64,000 bases of DNA, from contig NC_052618.1 of the NCBI RefSeq assembly GCF_016545825.1, positions 46,446,196-46,510,195 of the forward strand. The letters run 5' to 3'. Below, one piece after another: positions 1 to 10,915 of the stretch. Both the position numbers and the translations under genes were made by a program. This stretch comes from Eucalyptus grandis (lineage: Eukaryota; Streptophyta; Magnoliopsida; Myrtales; Myrtaceae). The notes under the pieces were generated by a model. That model worked only from the letters and a program-made list of their open reading frames with translations, had not been told where the DNA came from and searched no databases. Within the stretch, counting starts at the first letter, position 1. The number at the start of each line of letters is the position of its first letter.

Positions 1-118
1 AAATTTGTATTCTGAGGAACAGAAACAGATTTAAACAAACAGCCCCTGAGTCTTTGTGATTTCTGACACCTCATCATCTATTACATTCGAGAATAAGAAA
101 AACCTGGCGTTCCTGCAG

Positions 119-1065
119 ATGGTAACGAAGCTGTCGACGAGGCAGCCGAACTGGGAGAGCAGAGTGAAGGCGCTGAAAGAAATCGCAGCCGAGAACAGCA
201 TCGAACTGCATCTGGAGGGTGATCCTTCCAGTACTTCTGAGGTAAGTAATGTTCAAGAGAAAATGCTCCCTCATACAAAGAGTCGACACAAAATTCGATT
301 CCTAAACAAACGCCGTGTTTCCATGTCTGTATATGATCAATGCAGGATAAAACATGTGTCGACAAGAAGCCTGAGCTTGCAGAGGGATTGCAGTGTTCGT
401 CTCCAGGAGGGAAAGAGGACTCGTCTTCTGATTCGTTCCAAATGAATAAGCAGTACAAGGATGTGGCTGATGCAGCTCAGGCTGCTTTCGAATCGGCTGC
501 TCATGCAGCTGCTGCTGCAAGAGCAGCAGTTGAACTCTCTCGGTTTGGATCCCACGATCCGGATGATCGCGATGGTCCTGATACCCCAAAGGCGAAATCA
601 TTCCACAAGGTCGAGTCCAAAGCGCAAGGAGGACCGGTGGATGATGAGCATCAAGTTCCAGACACGCCTCTCGTCGTAAATGCAGGAGGATCGAAGCGAT
701 CGATGTCTTCTTCGAGTTCAAAGTTGGAGGAAATCGATGCAACTTCCTCAGAAGAGACGGGCCGCGCAGAGGAGGTGATCTTTGATAAAAGTGAAGATGA
801 GGGAGAAATTGACGAAGGACTTGCTCATGCTGGATTACCAAACCAGGATGATGGCAAGTCCAAAGATGGCGGTAAAGTCGAAACTACACCCCGTCTCTCA
901 TCTCGGAAGCATATCCGTTCAAGGTTCCAGGCTGGTAGGAAGATGGATATGGACCCCGGTCTTGCCACGATACATGCTGCCGAAGCATCAAAGATGCGAA
1001 ATGCGCAACTGAACTTAGAAGAGAGACCATTCTCAGTCCGGACCAGACAAGTTCGTGGTTACTGA
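119..1065 (+). CDS. IST1-like protein (ESCRT-III/Vps4 regulator family), 3' part
   Basis: Two terminal exons, 119-241 and 346-1065, joined in phase 0 (donor GTAAGT at 242, acceptor TGCAG ending at 345). The first reads MVTKLSTRQPNWESRVKALK and continues to EIAAENSIELHLE, which is the end of the plant IST1 domain (regulator of Vps4 activity in the multivesicular-body pathway). IST1 proteins bind ESCRT-III/Vps4 in endosomal sorting. The last exon (239 residues) is low-complexity: an alanine-rich helix (AAQAAFESAAHAAAAARAAV), then acidic and serine-rich stretches, ending RQVRGY-stop, the usual variable tail of plant IST1-like proteins. The N-terminal exons lie left of the window. The acceptor CCTGCAG at 112-118 is my choice for the exon start; the frame is also open further upstream, so that boundary is uncertain. 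The gene converges on HOP2. Confidence 0.85.
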
Positions 1066-1713
1066 GAAAGATTGGGCGCGTCGTGTTGTGAGTTTGTGAA
1101 GCCATGATGAGAACTATTCCTATCGCAGGCCTTTCTTTTTTTCTTTTTTTGTATTCTTTTCTTTCTGTCCGTTTTTCATTATAAATTGCAGCTGATGTAA
1201 GCAATTTTTTTGCTCTACATACCATTTGAATTTTGAATTGTATTGGCTCTGTATTAAAAATAAGCCAACGGATAACAATTCTTGTGATCTTATTGTATGT
1301 TTCTGCGCTTTCATAGTCATAGCATTCCGCATTAGTAAATTTTCCTTTTACTTCTGCGCAGAAAAGGGCTGTCCTCTTTTTGTTTTAATCGTTTATTTAA
1401 TATTACAATTAAAAGTTAGGCACATTACATGTGATCATATCAGAATAAATTGTTGAAATATGGTAACAATAACTTCAACAGCTAATCATGAGTGCAATAT
1501 CACACACAAAATCCTGCCACTGACTATAGTATCACAGGCTCATTGAGATATATTCCAAAGTGTCATATACATACTCATTGATTGAACATAGAAGGGAATA
1601 GCTTCGGATGGTCCAAGCGTGGAATAGTTTACACATGTCGGCATCAGTATATTTCTCTAAGGAAGCAAAGCAATATATACCCCAAGTTGCTACCGGAGAA
1701 AGACACCAACCGG
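1066..1713. other. Convergent intergenic region (3' UTRs)
   Basis: AT-rich spacer between the tail-to-tail IST1-like and HOP2 genes. It has T-rich runs and several AATAAA-like hexamers suited to 3' ends on both strands. I see no coding region. Confidence 0.6.
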
Positions 1714-3403
1714 CTATTGGCTTCTAGGCCGCTTCTTGCTGTTTTGCTGTAAGTTGCAGAGGGACTGCAAACAGACACCAACGTCTTCATCATACTCAAT
1801 TCCAAGTTCCTCCTGTAAGAACACAAGCAAGTTAAGACTTCAGAGTTGATCACACCCTCAAAAAGTATGTTCTAGAGAATAAATCAAAGCAGAGAACCTT
1901 GAATTCTTTCAGATCCTTGGGCGAGTTCTCAGTTATGGTGTCCCAAAGATCTTTGAACATCCTCTTGCGCCTTCTCCACTGCCTTATCTTTTCCGCAAAC
2001 ATGTCCTGCACAGCCTTCCGCTCTTCCGGTTTCACGAGGGTGACTCCTCCACGCAACTTCTCCAATTTTTCCTCCATTACCTTCGCCTGGAATGGAATCA
2101 TTCAGACAAACTGCCTGTATCTACCAAAAGAAAATTTTATATGGAAGAATTAAACAGAGGAGTGCTTCCAAATGTCTCACTTCTGATCTCAGTTTAGTTT
2201 CCTTGTCAAGTATCTGTTCCAGAGTAAGATTTGACTGCAAACCTCTTATTTCTGCAACAAGAACATAATTCATGTGAGATCCAGTACTCCAGGGATTTTT
2301 GCAGATCACCTTTACTAATCTTCTGTAGGAGGTAAACTGCTGCCATTGAATGAGTCGCTTTGAAACGAAAAAAACAAAAGGAAAGACCGACAAATCGATG
2401 CTACTGAGTAAAGACTAGCAAGTGGATAGAGGCGACACCTCCATCAAGCTCACTGATTGCCTTCCTATGCTCTTCAAGCTGTTGCTGCAACTGGGCATTT
2501 TCTTCCTTCATCCGATTGAGCTCTTCGTTGTTCGGAATATCAAACTGGTCCTGCCGAGCGAGGTATACCTTCTGCTTACCATACTCCTTAGCGGATATTC
2601 GCCCGTTATCAGCAAGAGTATCCAATGCCTTCTGGACCGCCGCCTTCTTGAGGTTAAACTTTTGCAGAGAATCAGCCACATTTTGGGAATTCAACGGCCT
2701 GTTTTGCTGGTTTCGGGAGAGGGGAAAAAGGATGGATCCTCATCAGCAAGTCAAATCAGCGTAGAGCATAGTGTACCCTGACGAGACCTTCGCAATCCAT
2801 ACTTCCACTGAAAACTTTCAATAAGCATCTAACAGTTTGCACTTCAAAATCCAGATCGCGTCGATAATCAAGAACAATTAAGCCAGAGAACGGAACAAAA
2901 AAATGCGACGACGGCCTCTGAAGTCAAACCGGACCGTGCTAATTCAAAAGTGAAAAATAGCGTCAAACGATCCAGTCTCCTCGACCTAACCTAGAGCGCA
3001 CGAGCATTCTACCTCGACGCACCAAAACAATCAGAAACCTCCAGTCTCCTCCGATTCGAAGCGAAAACCTAACCACCGCCTCTGCGCGATAACCTCATCG
3101 TAAGGATTCGAGCGCGGCCGGAAGAGGAGGGAAAACGTAGCTTTACCTCATTGACGAAGCTGAGAACGATTTCTGCAACCAAAAAAAAAAAAAAAACGCA
3201 TCGAAGAGCGTGGCGTTAGTACATCAGTAATCGCAGAGACGACAAAACGAGGATCGCGATCCTCCTGGAAATCGACACGCCGACGCAGGCGGAAATGACA
3301 AGTGCAAACTCGGAATCGACGGTTCGAGAACACGAGAGAGGTCCCGAGAGTTCGATCGATCGATCGATGGATTACCTTCGGTGCTGCTGGACTTGGGAGC
3401 CAT
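1714..3403 (-). CDS. HOP2: Homologous-pairing protein 2 (HOP2/AHP2), complete
   Basis: Six exons on the minus strand: 3403-3376, 3172-3147, 2706-2439, 2251-2181, 2086-1898 and 1812-1714, all with GT-AG borders and matching phases, giving 226 residues, the length I recall for Arabidopsis AHP2. The start MAPKSSSTE spans exon 1; EIVLSFVNE then QNRPLNSQNVADSLQKFNLK form the N-terminal winged-helix DNA-binding region. Residues about 85-150 are a coiled coil (NRMKEENAQLQQQLEEHRK, LEQILDKETKLRSE). The C-terminal part holds RKRMFKDLWDTITENSPKDL and EELGIEYDEDVGV, ending KKRPRSQ. HOP2 works with MND1 to stimulate DMC1/RAD51 strand invasion in meiosis. No stop or frameshift is present, so it looks functional. 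Exons 1 and 2 are only 28 and 26 nt. Confidence 0.96.
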
Positions 3404-3447
3404 TGCCGCGGCGCGGAATGGGCGGGAAAGGGCGTCCTCCTTAGAAT

Positions 3448-3486
3448 AGAGAGAGAGAGAGAGAGAGGGAGAGGGAGAGAGGGAGA
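3448..3486. repeat. (GA)n microsatellite in HOP2 5' flank
   Basis: GA dinucleotide tract just upstream (on the minus strand a CT tract) of the HOP2 start codon, in the likely 5' UTR or core promoter. CT/GA tracts are common in plant 5' UTRs. Confidence 0.8.
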
Positions 3487-5319
3487 TTTGTTTTTTATGA
3501 CGGTGATGGGAGGGGAGCGAAGCTTGCGTCGGAAGGTTCGGATCCGGTTTAGGTCCACTGGGCCAGACTCTCTGGCTCGTTTTGTGTGCCCGGCCCGGAC
3601 GTAGTCCCTTGCTCTCGAACGTGCAAGGTTAGCAGTGGATGTAGGTCGTCGCCATTGGGCTTCGGCCCAATAGATCCCTCCGAAGCCCGGTTGCCCTCGA
3701 GGACAAAAATGGGCAAGTCCGGGCGAACCGTTTTAGACCCGACAGCGTGCTTAGGTTCGAGGAACTCTGTATTGAAAAATTTACTACTCGATCTTTTTCT
3801 TGAGCCATGCTTAATTCCATCCCTATATCGGCTCCATCCAAACCCCACCCACACATTCATAGCACTCGTACTCATTTTTTTTCCTTTGCTTTCTAGCTTC
3901 TCCTGTATTCAATCATATTCGGTTGATATTTATATGCTATTTTTGGCTCTGGCACATATTTTTTGTCATTTCTTCTGTTATAAGTAGGGTTTGAATTAAA
4001 GATGGCCAGAGTGCACGAATCATTTTACAATAGAGTTAAATCGTTTCAACAATATCCATATGCAAGAGTTGATCGATTTTTACCTAAATTATTTCGTTCA
4101 TTTAAGATACAGGAGGAAATTTTATAATCCTCTTTTATAACTATCTTGATGATAGCTAGTCCACTTTTCAACACAAGAAAATTCCATTCATCACAATAAA
4201 TGGCCATAGAGCCCCTAATCTTGACGAGGTCATCATGGCAATCACCGGCACTTCGCCAATGAGTTGCTTTCGCTATCATCCATTGTCATGTTTATCATCT
4301 TCGTGGACAATGCAACCAGAGCCACTATTTGGCTAGCGAGATCGTCCTGGCCAGCCCCATTGCCCTCGGACTAGGCCACAAGTTACTTGTTGCTATTGTT
4401 GGGTTTCTCATCGATTTTCAATTAGTTGATTGCAATCGATAACCGATCTCTCACTCTCCTCCATCTCTCCTTCCCTCTGCTTGCATTACTCTATGCTCAC
4501 TGACACGGTTGCCATCGTAGTGTGCAAAGGCTAGCAATGCCGGCATGGTGTGGCCAGGAGGCAACTCTGTAGACGTGAGTGATGTTAATAGAGAAAGGGG
4601 CACAAGACTTTTAAAGGGCACTTTCGTCACCTAATTTTTAAATAAATATGTATAAAGCTAATTTGTGGATGAAATTAGCATGACATTTTTATTTTTATTT
4701 TTAACTATATGATGGTCCTAGCAATTGACTCCGATATAAGGCGTGACTCTTCTTTCTATCGGTTTAATGGTAATTATGTTATTTGACACAAGAGTAACTA
4801 TCGTGACAACCCGATTCATTGAGGGCGGGAGTAATCGTTGGAGATAGAGAGCATTCAGACAAAGTGTAGTTCTAATTTAAGGATGATGAATGGGGGCATG
4901 AATGAATTGAATTTCATATCGTCTAAATGTGGTGAGGTGAAATGTCATATGTGAGATGGCATTTGTCTTAATTTGTAATAAGACATTTTCTAGGCAAAAC
5001 CCAAAATAACAAAATCACGCGGGCTCCAACCTAGAGCGAATAATATCGTTGCGAGCGGGATCTGGATTTAACAAATGTAATGTCTATATCATGTAAAAAT
5101 ACATTTTTTGTTTTACGAAAAAAGTGAATGGTTTGGACGAATTCAACAAATCAATAGGATCCGGATCCGGATCCGGCCCAAAGAATACCGATGATATATT
5201 TCTCTTTTAAGATCACAGTTTGTCCACGTCAATGGTAACTCCCAAATTTTGCAATGATGTGGTGATGGCTCGGCGCGTCTCCGGGCATATTCCACCGAGA
5301 AACAGCCACAAGAGCGCCG
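3487..5319. other. Intergenic region between divergent HOP2 and plastid-protein gene
   Basis: Divergent promoter region of about 1.9 kb. The central part (about 4150-4560) contains a GC-rich patch inside AT-rich DNA resembling the filler seen in non-autonomous transposons elsewhere in the window. A perfect GGATCC-type tandem (GATCCG repeated three times) lies at 5157-5176. I find no supported gene. Confidence 0.5.
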
Positions 5320-7572
5320 ATGACTCCGGTGGCGGCGACCTGCCGTGCTCCTCCGCCGCTCGCCGGAAATGTTTCTCGCCTCCGTCCGAACTCTCCGTCC
5401 TCCATCTCCGGACCTTCGGCTTCCGCCGCTCGTGACCGCTGGCGTCCACCAAGAAGAGAGCAAGTCCCGCCACGCTTGAACGCCGGGACGTGGCTTCCGA
5501 AACCGCCGGCCGCGCCCGACCCTCTCCGTCCCTCCCGCTCCCTCGCTTCCGCCCGCCGCGCTTCCCGCCGGAAAGGCGACGCGGTCTCCGACGCCGTCGA
5601 GGGCGGCGGTAGTTCGCGGCGAGCGCTTCAGATTATCCTGTGGGCAGCCGAGGCGGTCTACATCCTGTGGCTCTTTCTCCTCCCTTATGCCCCGGTAAAT
5701 TGATGACATTTCGAGTTTTGAGCTCATATTGGATTCCATCATGTTCCTTTGACTTCAATATTGCAAAGTTGGTGATGGAATGTTCCTGGGGGAATCTGTG
5801 AATTAGGGAGATCCAGTGTGGGCGATCAGTTCTGAAACGGTGAATTCTCTTGTGGGGCTCTCTCTGAATTTCTTCTTCATACTGCCCCTGATGAACTCCG
5901 GTAAGCTCAGCTTTTCTTAGTGGTTTCAATGCGTTATCATGTTGAGCTCGTTCAATATCCAAGGTATGTGGTATTTCATGGGTAAACCCCTATTGTGTGC
6001 TGTACGCATTCGTGGTCCTTTTGTTTGAGCAACTTTTGGTGGGATCAGATGCTTATATAGTTATCTGCAGCTCAGCGCAAGTTCTTGATTGGTTAGATTA
6101 TGTTTCTGTTTCTGGGCAAATAAGAGAGCGTCTCAATGAGTTGGTTGATACTTGATAGTTGACAGGATTCTTTTAGTTCACATTGTGGGCATGGCCGCCT
6201 TTGAGGGACATTCTTAAAAGTTATGACTTGATGAGGTGAAAGGGTTTTTCACTCTCTCTGTATGAAAGATAGAATTCTCCTCATAATGTGAGTGGATATT
6301 TGGGACGTATGCATAGTGCGGAGGTGGAACCCCATTTGGGCTTTAGTCTCTAGAGTTGCTGTGATTTCGGTCTGTGCTAGTTGTGTTCGGGGATACACAC
6401 AATGTGAACACGAGCTTTTGAATTTAGAATACTGTTGACTCTTTAAGTATATGCTCCTCATATGCCCTCTTTGCACTTTAGTCGCTGACTGAGGGAACAA
6501 ACCTACTTTTGTCACTAGCGACATGTGCACAGTTATATATTCCTCTTGGTAAAGTGAACTTGATCTGTGCAGTAAAATTTTTGGCAGGGTAGTTGGGATT
6601 AATTTGATTAATGCCCCAGTCCTCCACCCGGTAAGGATTCTTGTAGGAATGGTTTACTTTACATCATCATCTCTAGTTTTCTTGCTTGATGCTAGCTGAT
6701 GTAGTCTCCCTTGTTATTTTTATTGGCCATTTGCTCCCCATCAGATGTCTGAAGGCCTCTTTAATTTTGTCATTGGCTGGACTTTCATGTTTGCTCCTCT
6801 GCTATTTACCGATCTCAGAAAGGACAGATACAAAGGTTCACTGGACATTTTATGGGGCCTGCAGATGTTCCTCACAAACAGTATGCTTCTCTACTAAATT
6901 TAATTGCATGAGCAATACGAGTGTCGGCTTCAAATTTAAGATATTTCCTTTGGGCCAATCTTTATTTGAGACTGACTCTCATATTTTTTTAGAGGGAATT
7001 GCACGTTTGTATGAACAAACACATCGAGAAGAGAAACTACATTATCTCTTACTTGCCACTTTTCTTCTCCTTTTTGTTGCCAATGATCTTCTCGACATTC
7101 TTGTTGGTGGCTACACTTCCCTTCAAGTAATTCTTTCCTCTATCATGATGCAGCGTTCCTAATTCCTTACATGGCCATCCGACTAAATGAGGCTGAGCAG
7201 GATGAAACTCCAGGCAAGCTCTCTCAGCTAGGCTCGGTGATGACGAATGGTGCACCGGTTGTGGGACTGATAGGTGGAGGAGTTTGTCTGATTTCGGTAT
7301 TGTGGGCCCTATTTGGCAGAAGTGATGGCGATTTTGGTGGCATAGCAGACAGACTGGACTTCTTGGTAAGCTACCTTGGTTCTGAGAGGCTGGCGTATGC
7401 CTTCATATGGGATATAGTACTTTACACAGTCTTCCAGCCTTGGCTAATCGGTGACAACCTACAAAACATTGAGGATAGCAAGACTGGAATAGTGAATTAT
7501 CTTAGATTTGTTCCAGTTGTTGGTTTGATTGCCTACCTTCTCTGTTTTGATCAAGACAAGAATAATGCCTAA
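5320..7572 (+). CDS. Uncharacterised plastid-targeted multi-spanning membrane protein
   Basis: Five exons: 5320-5694, 5807-5900, 6593-6630, 6745-6880, 7154-7572; GT-AG borders and phases agree and the total is 353 residues. I chose ATG 5320 because it is the only upstream methionine in frame. Residues 1 to about 100 are rich in Ser, Arg, Pro and Ala and poor in acidic residues, like a chloroplast transit peptide. About seven hydrophobic segments follow, e.g. RALQIILWAAEAVYILWLFL (about 101-120), SLVGLSLNFFFILPLMNS, FNFVIGWTFMFAPLLF, GAPVVGLIGGGVCLISVLWA, LAYAFIWDIVLYTVFQPWLI and VPVVGLIAYLLCF. The layout resembles conserved cyanobacterial/plastid integral membrane proteins of unknown function that I cannot name. 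Likely site: thylakoid or envelope membrane. A donor-like GTAAGC inside exon 5 (after DRLDFL) could allow alternative splicing, but read-through keeps the frame. Confidence 0.85.
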
Positions 7573-8744
7573 CTGTACCACATTGGGTGTATATGCCAAT
7601 GAGTCCACCTGTAGTTCAGTCTTGTTATCAGGAACAGTTGGGGAGTTTCTTTCTAGTTGATTCAACGTCTTACATCCTCTATCATGATCACTAAATGCTG
7701 CTTATGCAGTGGCTTACCGTCTGGTGTTGGGAATACCTACATTACCCCGTTCTTACAATTGAACTTTCCACACACTTTCTTTTCCACAAATTCCCTTCAA
7801 GTCCATCTTCATGTAGTATTAACAAGTGCTAGAAACTTTTACCTCTTATTCTACACATTCCTATGAATAATTAAATTGGCAGAAAAATGTCCACGCCAGT
7901 AATAGTATGAGTCATAACATCTGCTTATGAGCTTTTTTTCACTCTCCATAGAGCCTTGCATTTCTTTCTTGGAGTACTCAGGCGAGTAACGAAATTATCA
8001 TTGCGTTTCTTCAATATCTAAGCACATGTGTGACATAGCATTTCAAGAAGCATCATACCAATGGACTCTTCTTTTTGTATGTTGGTGAATTCATGTGAAC
8101 TGGCCTCACAATGCTCTTATGGTCCAAGCAGGAAAGAACCTTCCTATTGCTCTGAATCTCTTTCAGAGTGTCAGCGTCCAAACCTTATATAGTGAGTTGT
8201 GGGATAGGTGTGAGATTTCTGATGTTCATAGGCGCTTTACAACAGAATTTGACAGAGACTTGCGCTGTTACTTGGGTCCCCAATGGAGAGTTTGGATTAT
8301 TTGTTGGCGCAATGAGATACATACTCCGGAAGTTTCGCCTTTTCAAACTTCTTGCGATAGAACAAATGACATGAGATACGTTCTAACAGCTTGATTCCTC
8401 CTAGTTTACAATTCCTGAATGTTTGCTTCAAAGAAGTGGGATGAGCTCTTGGTTATGCAAGCTGAAAAGAAGCTTTCTTTTATATTAAGATCTGAGCTAA
8501 CTTGGAACCCTCGGACCATAATCTTCTTCAATATGAGTGCTAGTTATTGCCCCTCCAGGCAAGACTAAGAGGTGCTAATCCAATTCAGAACGACTCCATT
8601 GCTATATAAACCATTTGTCCTTGATGGATGCCCGTTGGTCTCTCTTTTATTTTCATAGCTCCTTCGATATGGCACTTGAGCCTTTGGATTATTAGGTCAA
8701 CATTGTTCCAGACACAAATGACTAATGAATTTCATCGTACGGGC
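7573..8744. other. 3' flank and start of duplicated block
   Basis: 7573 to about 8520 is the 3' UTR and spacer of the preceding gene. Short open frames at 8095-8394 show no recognisable family. From about 8525 the sequence matches 36420-36478 plus 37209-37370 (for example CTAATCCAATTCAGAACGA), marking the left end of duplication copy A. Confidence 0.6.
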
Positions 8745-9217
8745 TGAAGAGTTTTGATGAACAGAACAAAAAGTGGAAACGAGAAGGAAAAAACGATGCA
8801 GAGAGAAAAAAGTATTCTTATTCAATGAATGCTTGCTTTACATCAAAGAGCTTAACTACTTAATTGCTCTTTCCTCATCAGTTTTTATATCAACTGAAGA
8901 ATTACAACCGAATGAAAACAACTAGCTAACAGAACAACTAACTAACTGAAGCAAAAGAACAGAAAGTTTGACTTTACAAACTTAAAACTGAATATTGATT
9001 TCTCAATGGTAAATCAGTTTTACACGTGCTGTAATCTCTGTTGTTGCCTTCTTTCTTTTCTCTGTTTTCGTCAGCTTTCTTTTCTCTGTTATTGACATCA
9101 CTTTCGCCTTCTTTCTTTCCTCTATTCTCGAAGTCTTCTTTCTTCTTTCCTCTGTTTTCGTCAGCTTTCTTTTCTCTGTTCTTATCATCACTAGTACTAT
9201 ACAAAGTACTCTTAACA
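8745..9217 (-). repeat. 3' LTR of outer Copia element
   Basis: 473 bp, TG...CA on the minus strand, same length as its partner at 17176-17648. It contains a pyrimidine-rich run of imperfect repeats (TTTTCGTCAGCTTTC units) at about 9050-9180. Confidence 0.93.
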
Positions 9218-9442
9218 TCTCCCCTCAAATTGGGAAGGGGTAACAGGCCCATGCCCAATTTGATCCGGAGAGTAGAATGTGTGATGGATACCACTCATTG
9301 CCATTTGATTCTTCAAGATGCATTGCTGCTAGTGCTGTTGGTATTTCCTCGGCTTGATAAGAGTTGTCGAATCTATACCAACAGTGAAGTGCATCGTGTC
9401 CAGGGCGTTTGCAGATCTGACACTCTAAATGAGTGTTGTCTG

Positions 9443-9907
9443 TGTTAAGGAAATAAGAGCAACTCAGCCAATGCAGAGGGATTACTCTGCTGTCACAACT
9501 TCAACAAAGGAAGACAATGAAAGTGAAAGGGCTGCAGCTATTGTAAAGATCAACGGAAGTATAGCACAAAGCATAAAGTGAAGCACACAAGTCGGGGAGA
9601 CTATTTGACTGGGAAAGCCACGTCATGAAGTGAGTCGGTGATGAAGACTTCACCGAAGACTTCAATTTTACACGTGTCTTTGTCAGTTTCGCTTTTGTTT
9701 AGTTTTGTTTTTCTGTTTTTAAGTTCAGTTTTTGTTTTCCTTTTTTCTTCTTGAGAAAAAGTCTTCTTAGTAGCTTGCTGAGTTTTACGAGTGTGAGAAT
9801 GTGAAAAACAGAGCATGCCAATATGCTCTGTGATATATCTGTGTAAATACGAGAGGAAGAAGAAAGTTTCATTTTTTCAGTCTTCGTTCATTTTATTCAT
9901 CTTCACA
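9443..9907 (+). repeat. 5' LTR of nested Copia element
   Basis: 465 bp; differs from the 3' LTR by about nine substitutions and about nine small indels by eye. Confidence 0.93.
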
Positions 9908-9918
9908 TGGTATCGAGC
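9908..9918 (+). other. Primer-binding site (tRNA-iMet type), nested Copia
   Basis: TGGTATCGAGC begins directly after the 5' LTR; the usual plant form is TGGTATCAGAGC, so one base is missing. Confidence 0.8.
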
Positions 9919-10150
9919 ATAGTCGATCATCCTTATTGGTCCTCTTCGCTCGCCGATCTGGGTGCAAATCGAAGGTGTTGTAGCTGCGAAGCGGTTCTCG
10001 CTCGTCGATCTCGGGTCCTCGATTGCCGGATCGACTCAATCCGAAGCCGACGGCAACCGCGGTGACGATCTGGTTTGGCGGATCACCCTTGGAAATCGAA
10101 GGCGAAGGTCGGGGATCGCGAGGGGACTCTGTCGCTCTCGGTGCCGGTGG

Positions 10151-10299
10151 GTTGTGAGGGTTTCTCGGCGGATCTCTCTGTTCCGTTGGTTGTGAGGGTT
10201 TCTCGGCGGATCTCTCTGTTCCGTTGGTTGTGAGGGTTTCTCGGTTCCGGTGGTTGTGAGGGTTTCCGGTGGTTGTGAGGGTTCCGGTGGTTGTGAAGG
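10151..10299 (+). repeat. Minisatellite in leader of nested Copia element
   Basis: GC-rich tandem repeat with a 38-bp unit (GTTGTGAGGGTTTCTCGGCG plus 18 further bases), two full copies followed by shortened units. It lies in the 1-kb leader between primer site and gag start. Confidence 0.8.
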
Positions 10300-10915
10300 T
10301 CGGGAGGGATCGCTCTGTTTGGGGATCTCTCGGTTTGGGGTGAAGATCGGCTGCGGCGGTGACGCGATTCCCGCCAGCCCGTGGCTCGATTCGGCTCTCC
10401 GCCGGATTTGCTCTCTTCTTCTCGATTGCTCTCGAGGATCAGCGTCACTCGATCGGGCACTCGAAGCGTGAAACTCAAATTCGTGCCAAGTTTGAAGGTC
10501 TCGACTCGGCTTCAAGGGTAGAGATGGCGGTGGTTATAGTAACTACGGTGGCTTCCGTTTCTCCGGTGATTCCTCGTTGAGGACGTTGGAAGTAAGACTC
10601 CCTATTCATCCACTTTTGAAGTTGAAGTTGCGAGATTCAACCGAAGCCACTTCCCCAAGACCACCACCAGCTTCCAAAGAAGCGCCGTGTTCATCCCTAA
10701 TTCGCATGTTAATTTTTCGCTGAAGGTAGAGACCAAGTGGTCGATTACTCGTATGAAATTCAGTGATGTTCAAGTCTCGTGATAAGTCCGAACTTCCTTT
10801 GATCACAAGAAATCAAAGTAGCTATTGATCATTCTTGTTTGTTGATTTGGAGATTTCAAAGTGCTTTTAACATCAACATTATCATTGTCTTCTTCAAAGC
10901 CGAGAGAACACAAAG

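Noticed and set aside
302..841. Minus-strand open frame of 179 codons opposite the IST1-like last exon
   Set aside because: It is an antisense shadow of a clear coding exon with no independent motif or promoter.
5143..5742. Minus-strand 199-codon frame over the first exon of the plastid protein
   Set aside because: Antisense of the GC-rich transit-peptide exon; Arg/Gly/Ser composition only.
8095..8394. Plus-strand frames downstream of the plastid protein gene
   Set aside because: Two overlapping frames of similar length, no recognised family, no splice context; likely spacer.
8974..9294. Minus-strand 106-codon frame with Glu-Asn-Arg-Gly-Lys-Lys repeats
   Set aside because: It crosses from the pol tail into the outer Copia LTR; the repeated residues come from LTR pyrimidine-rich repeats, not a separate gene.
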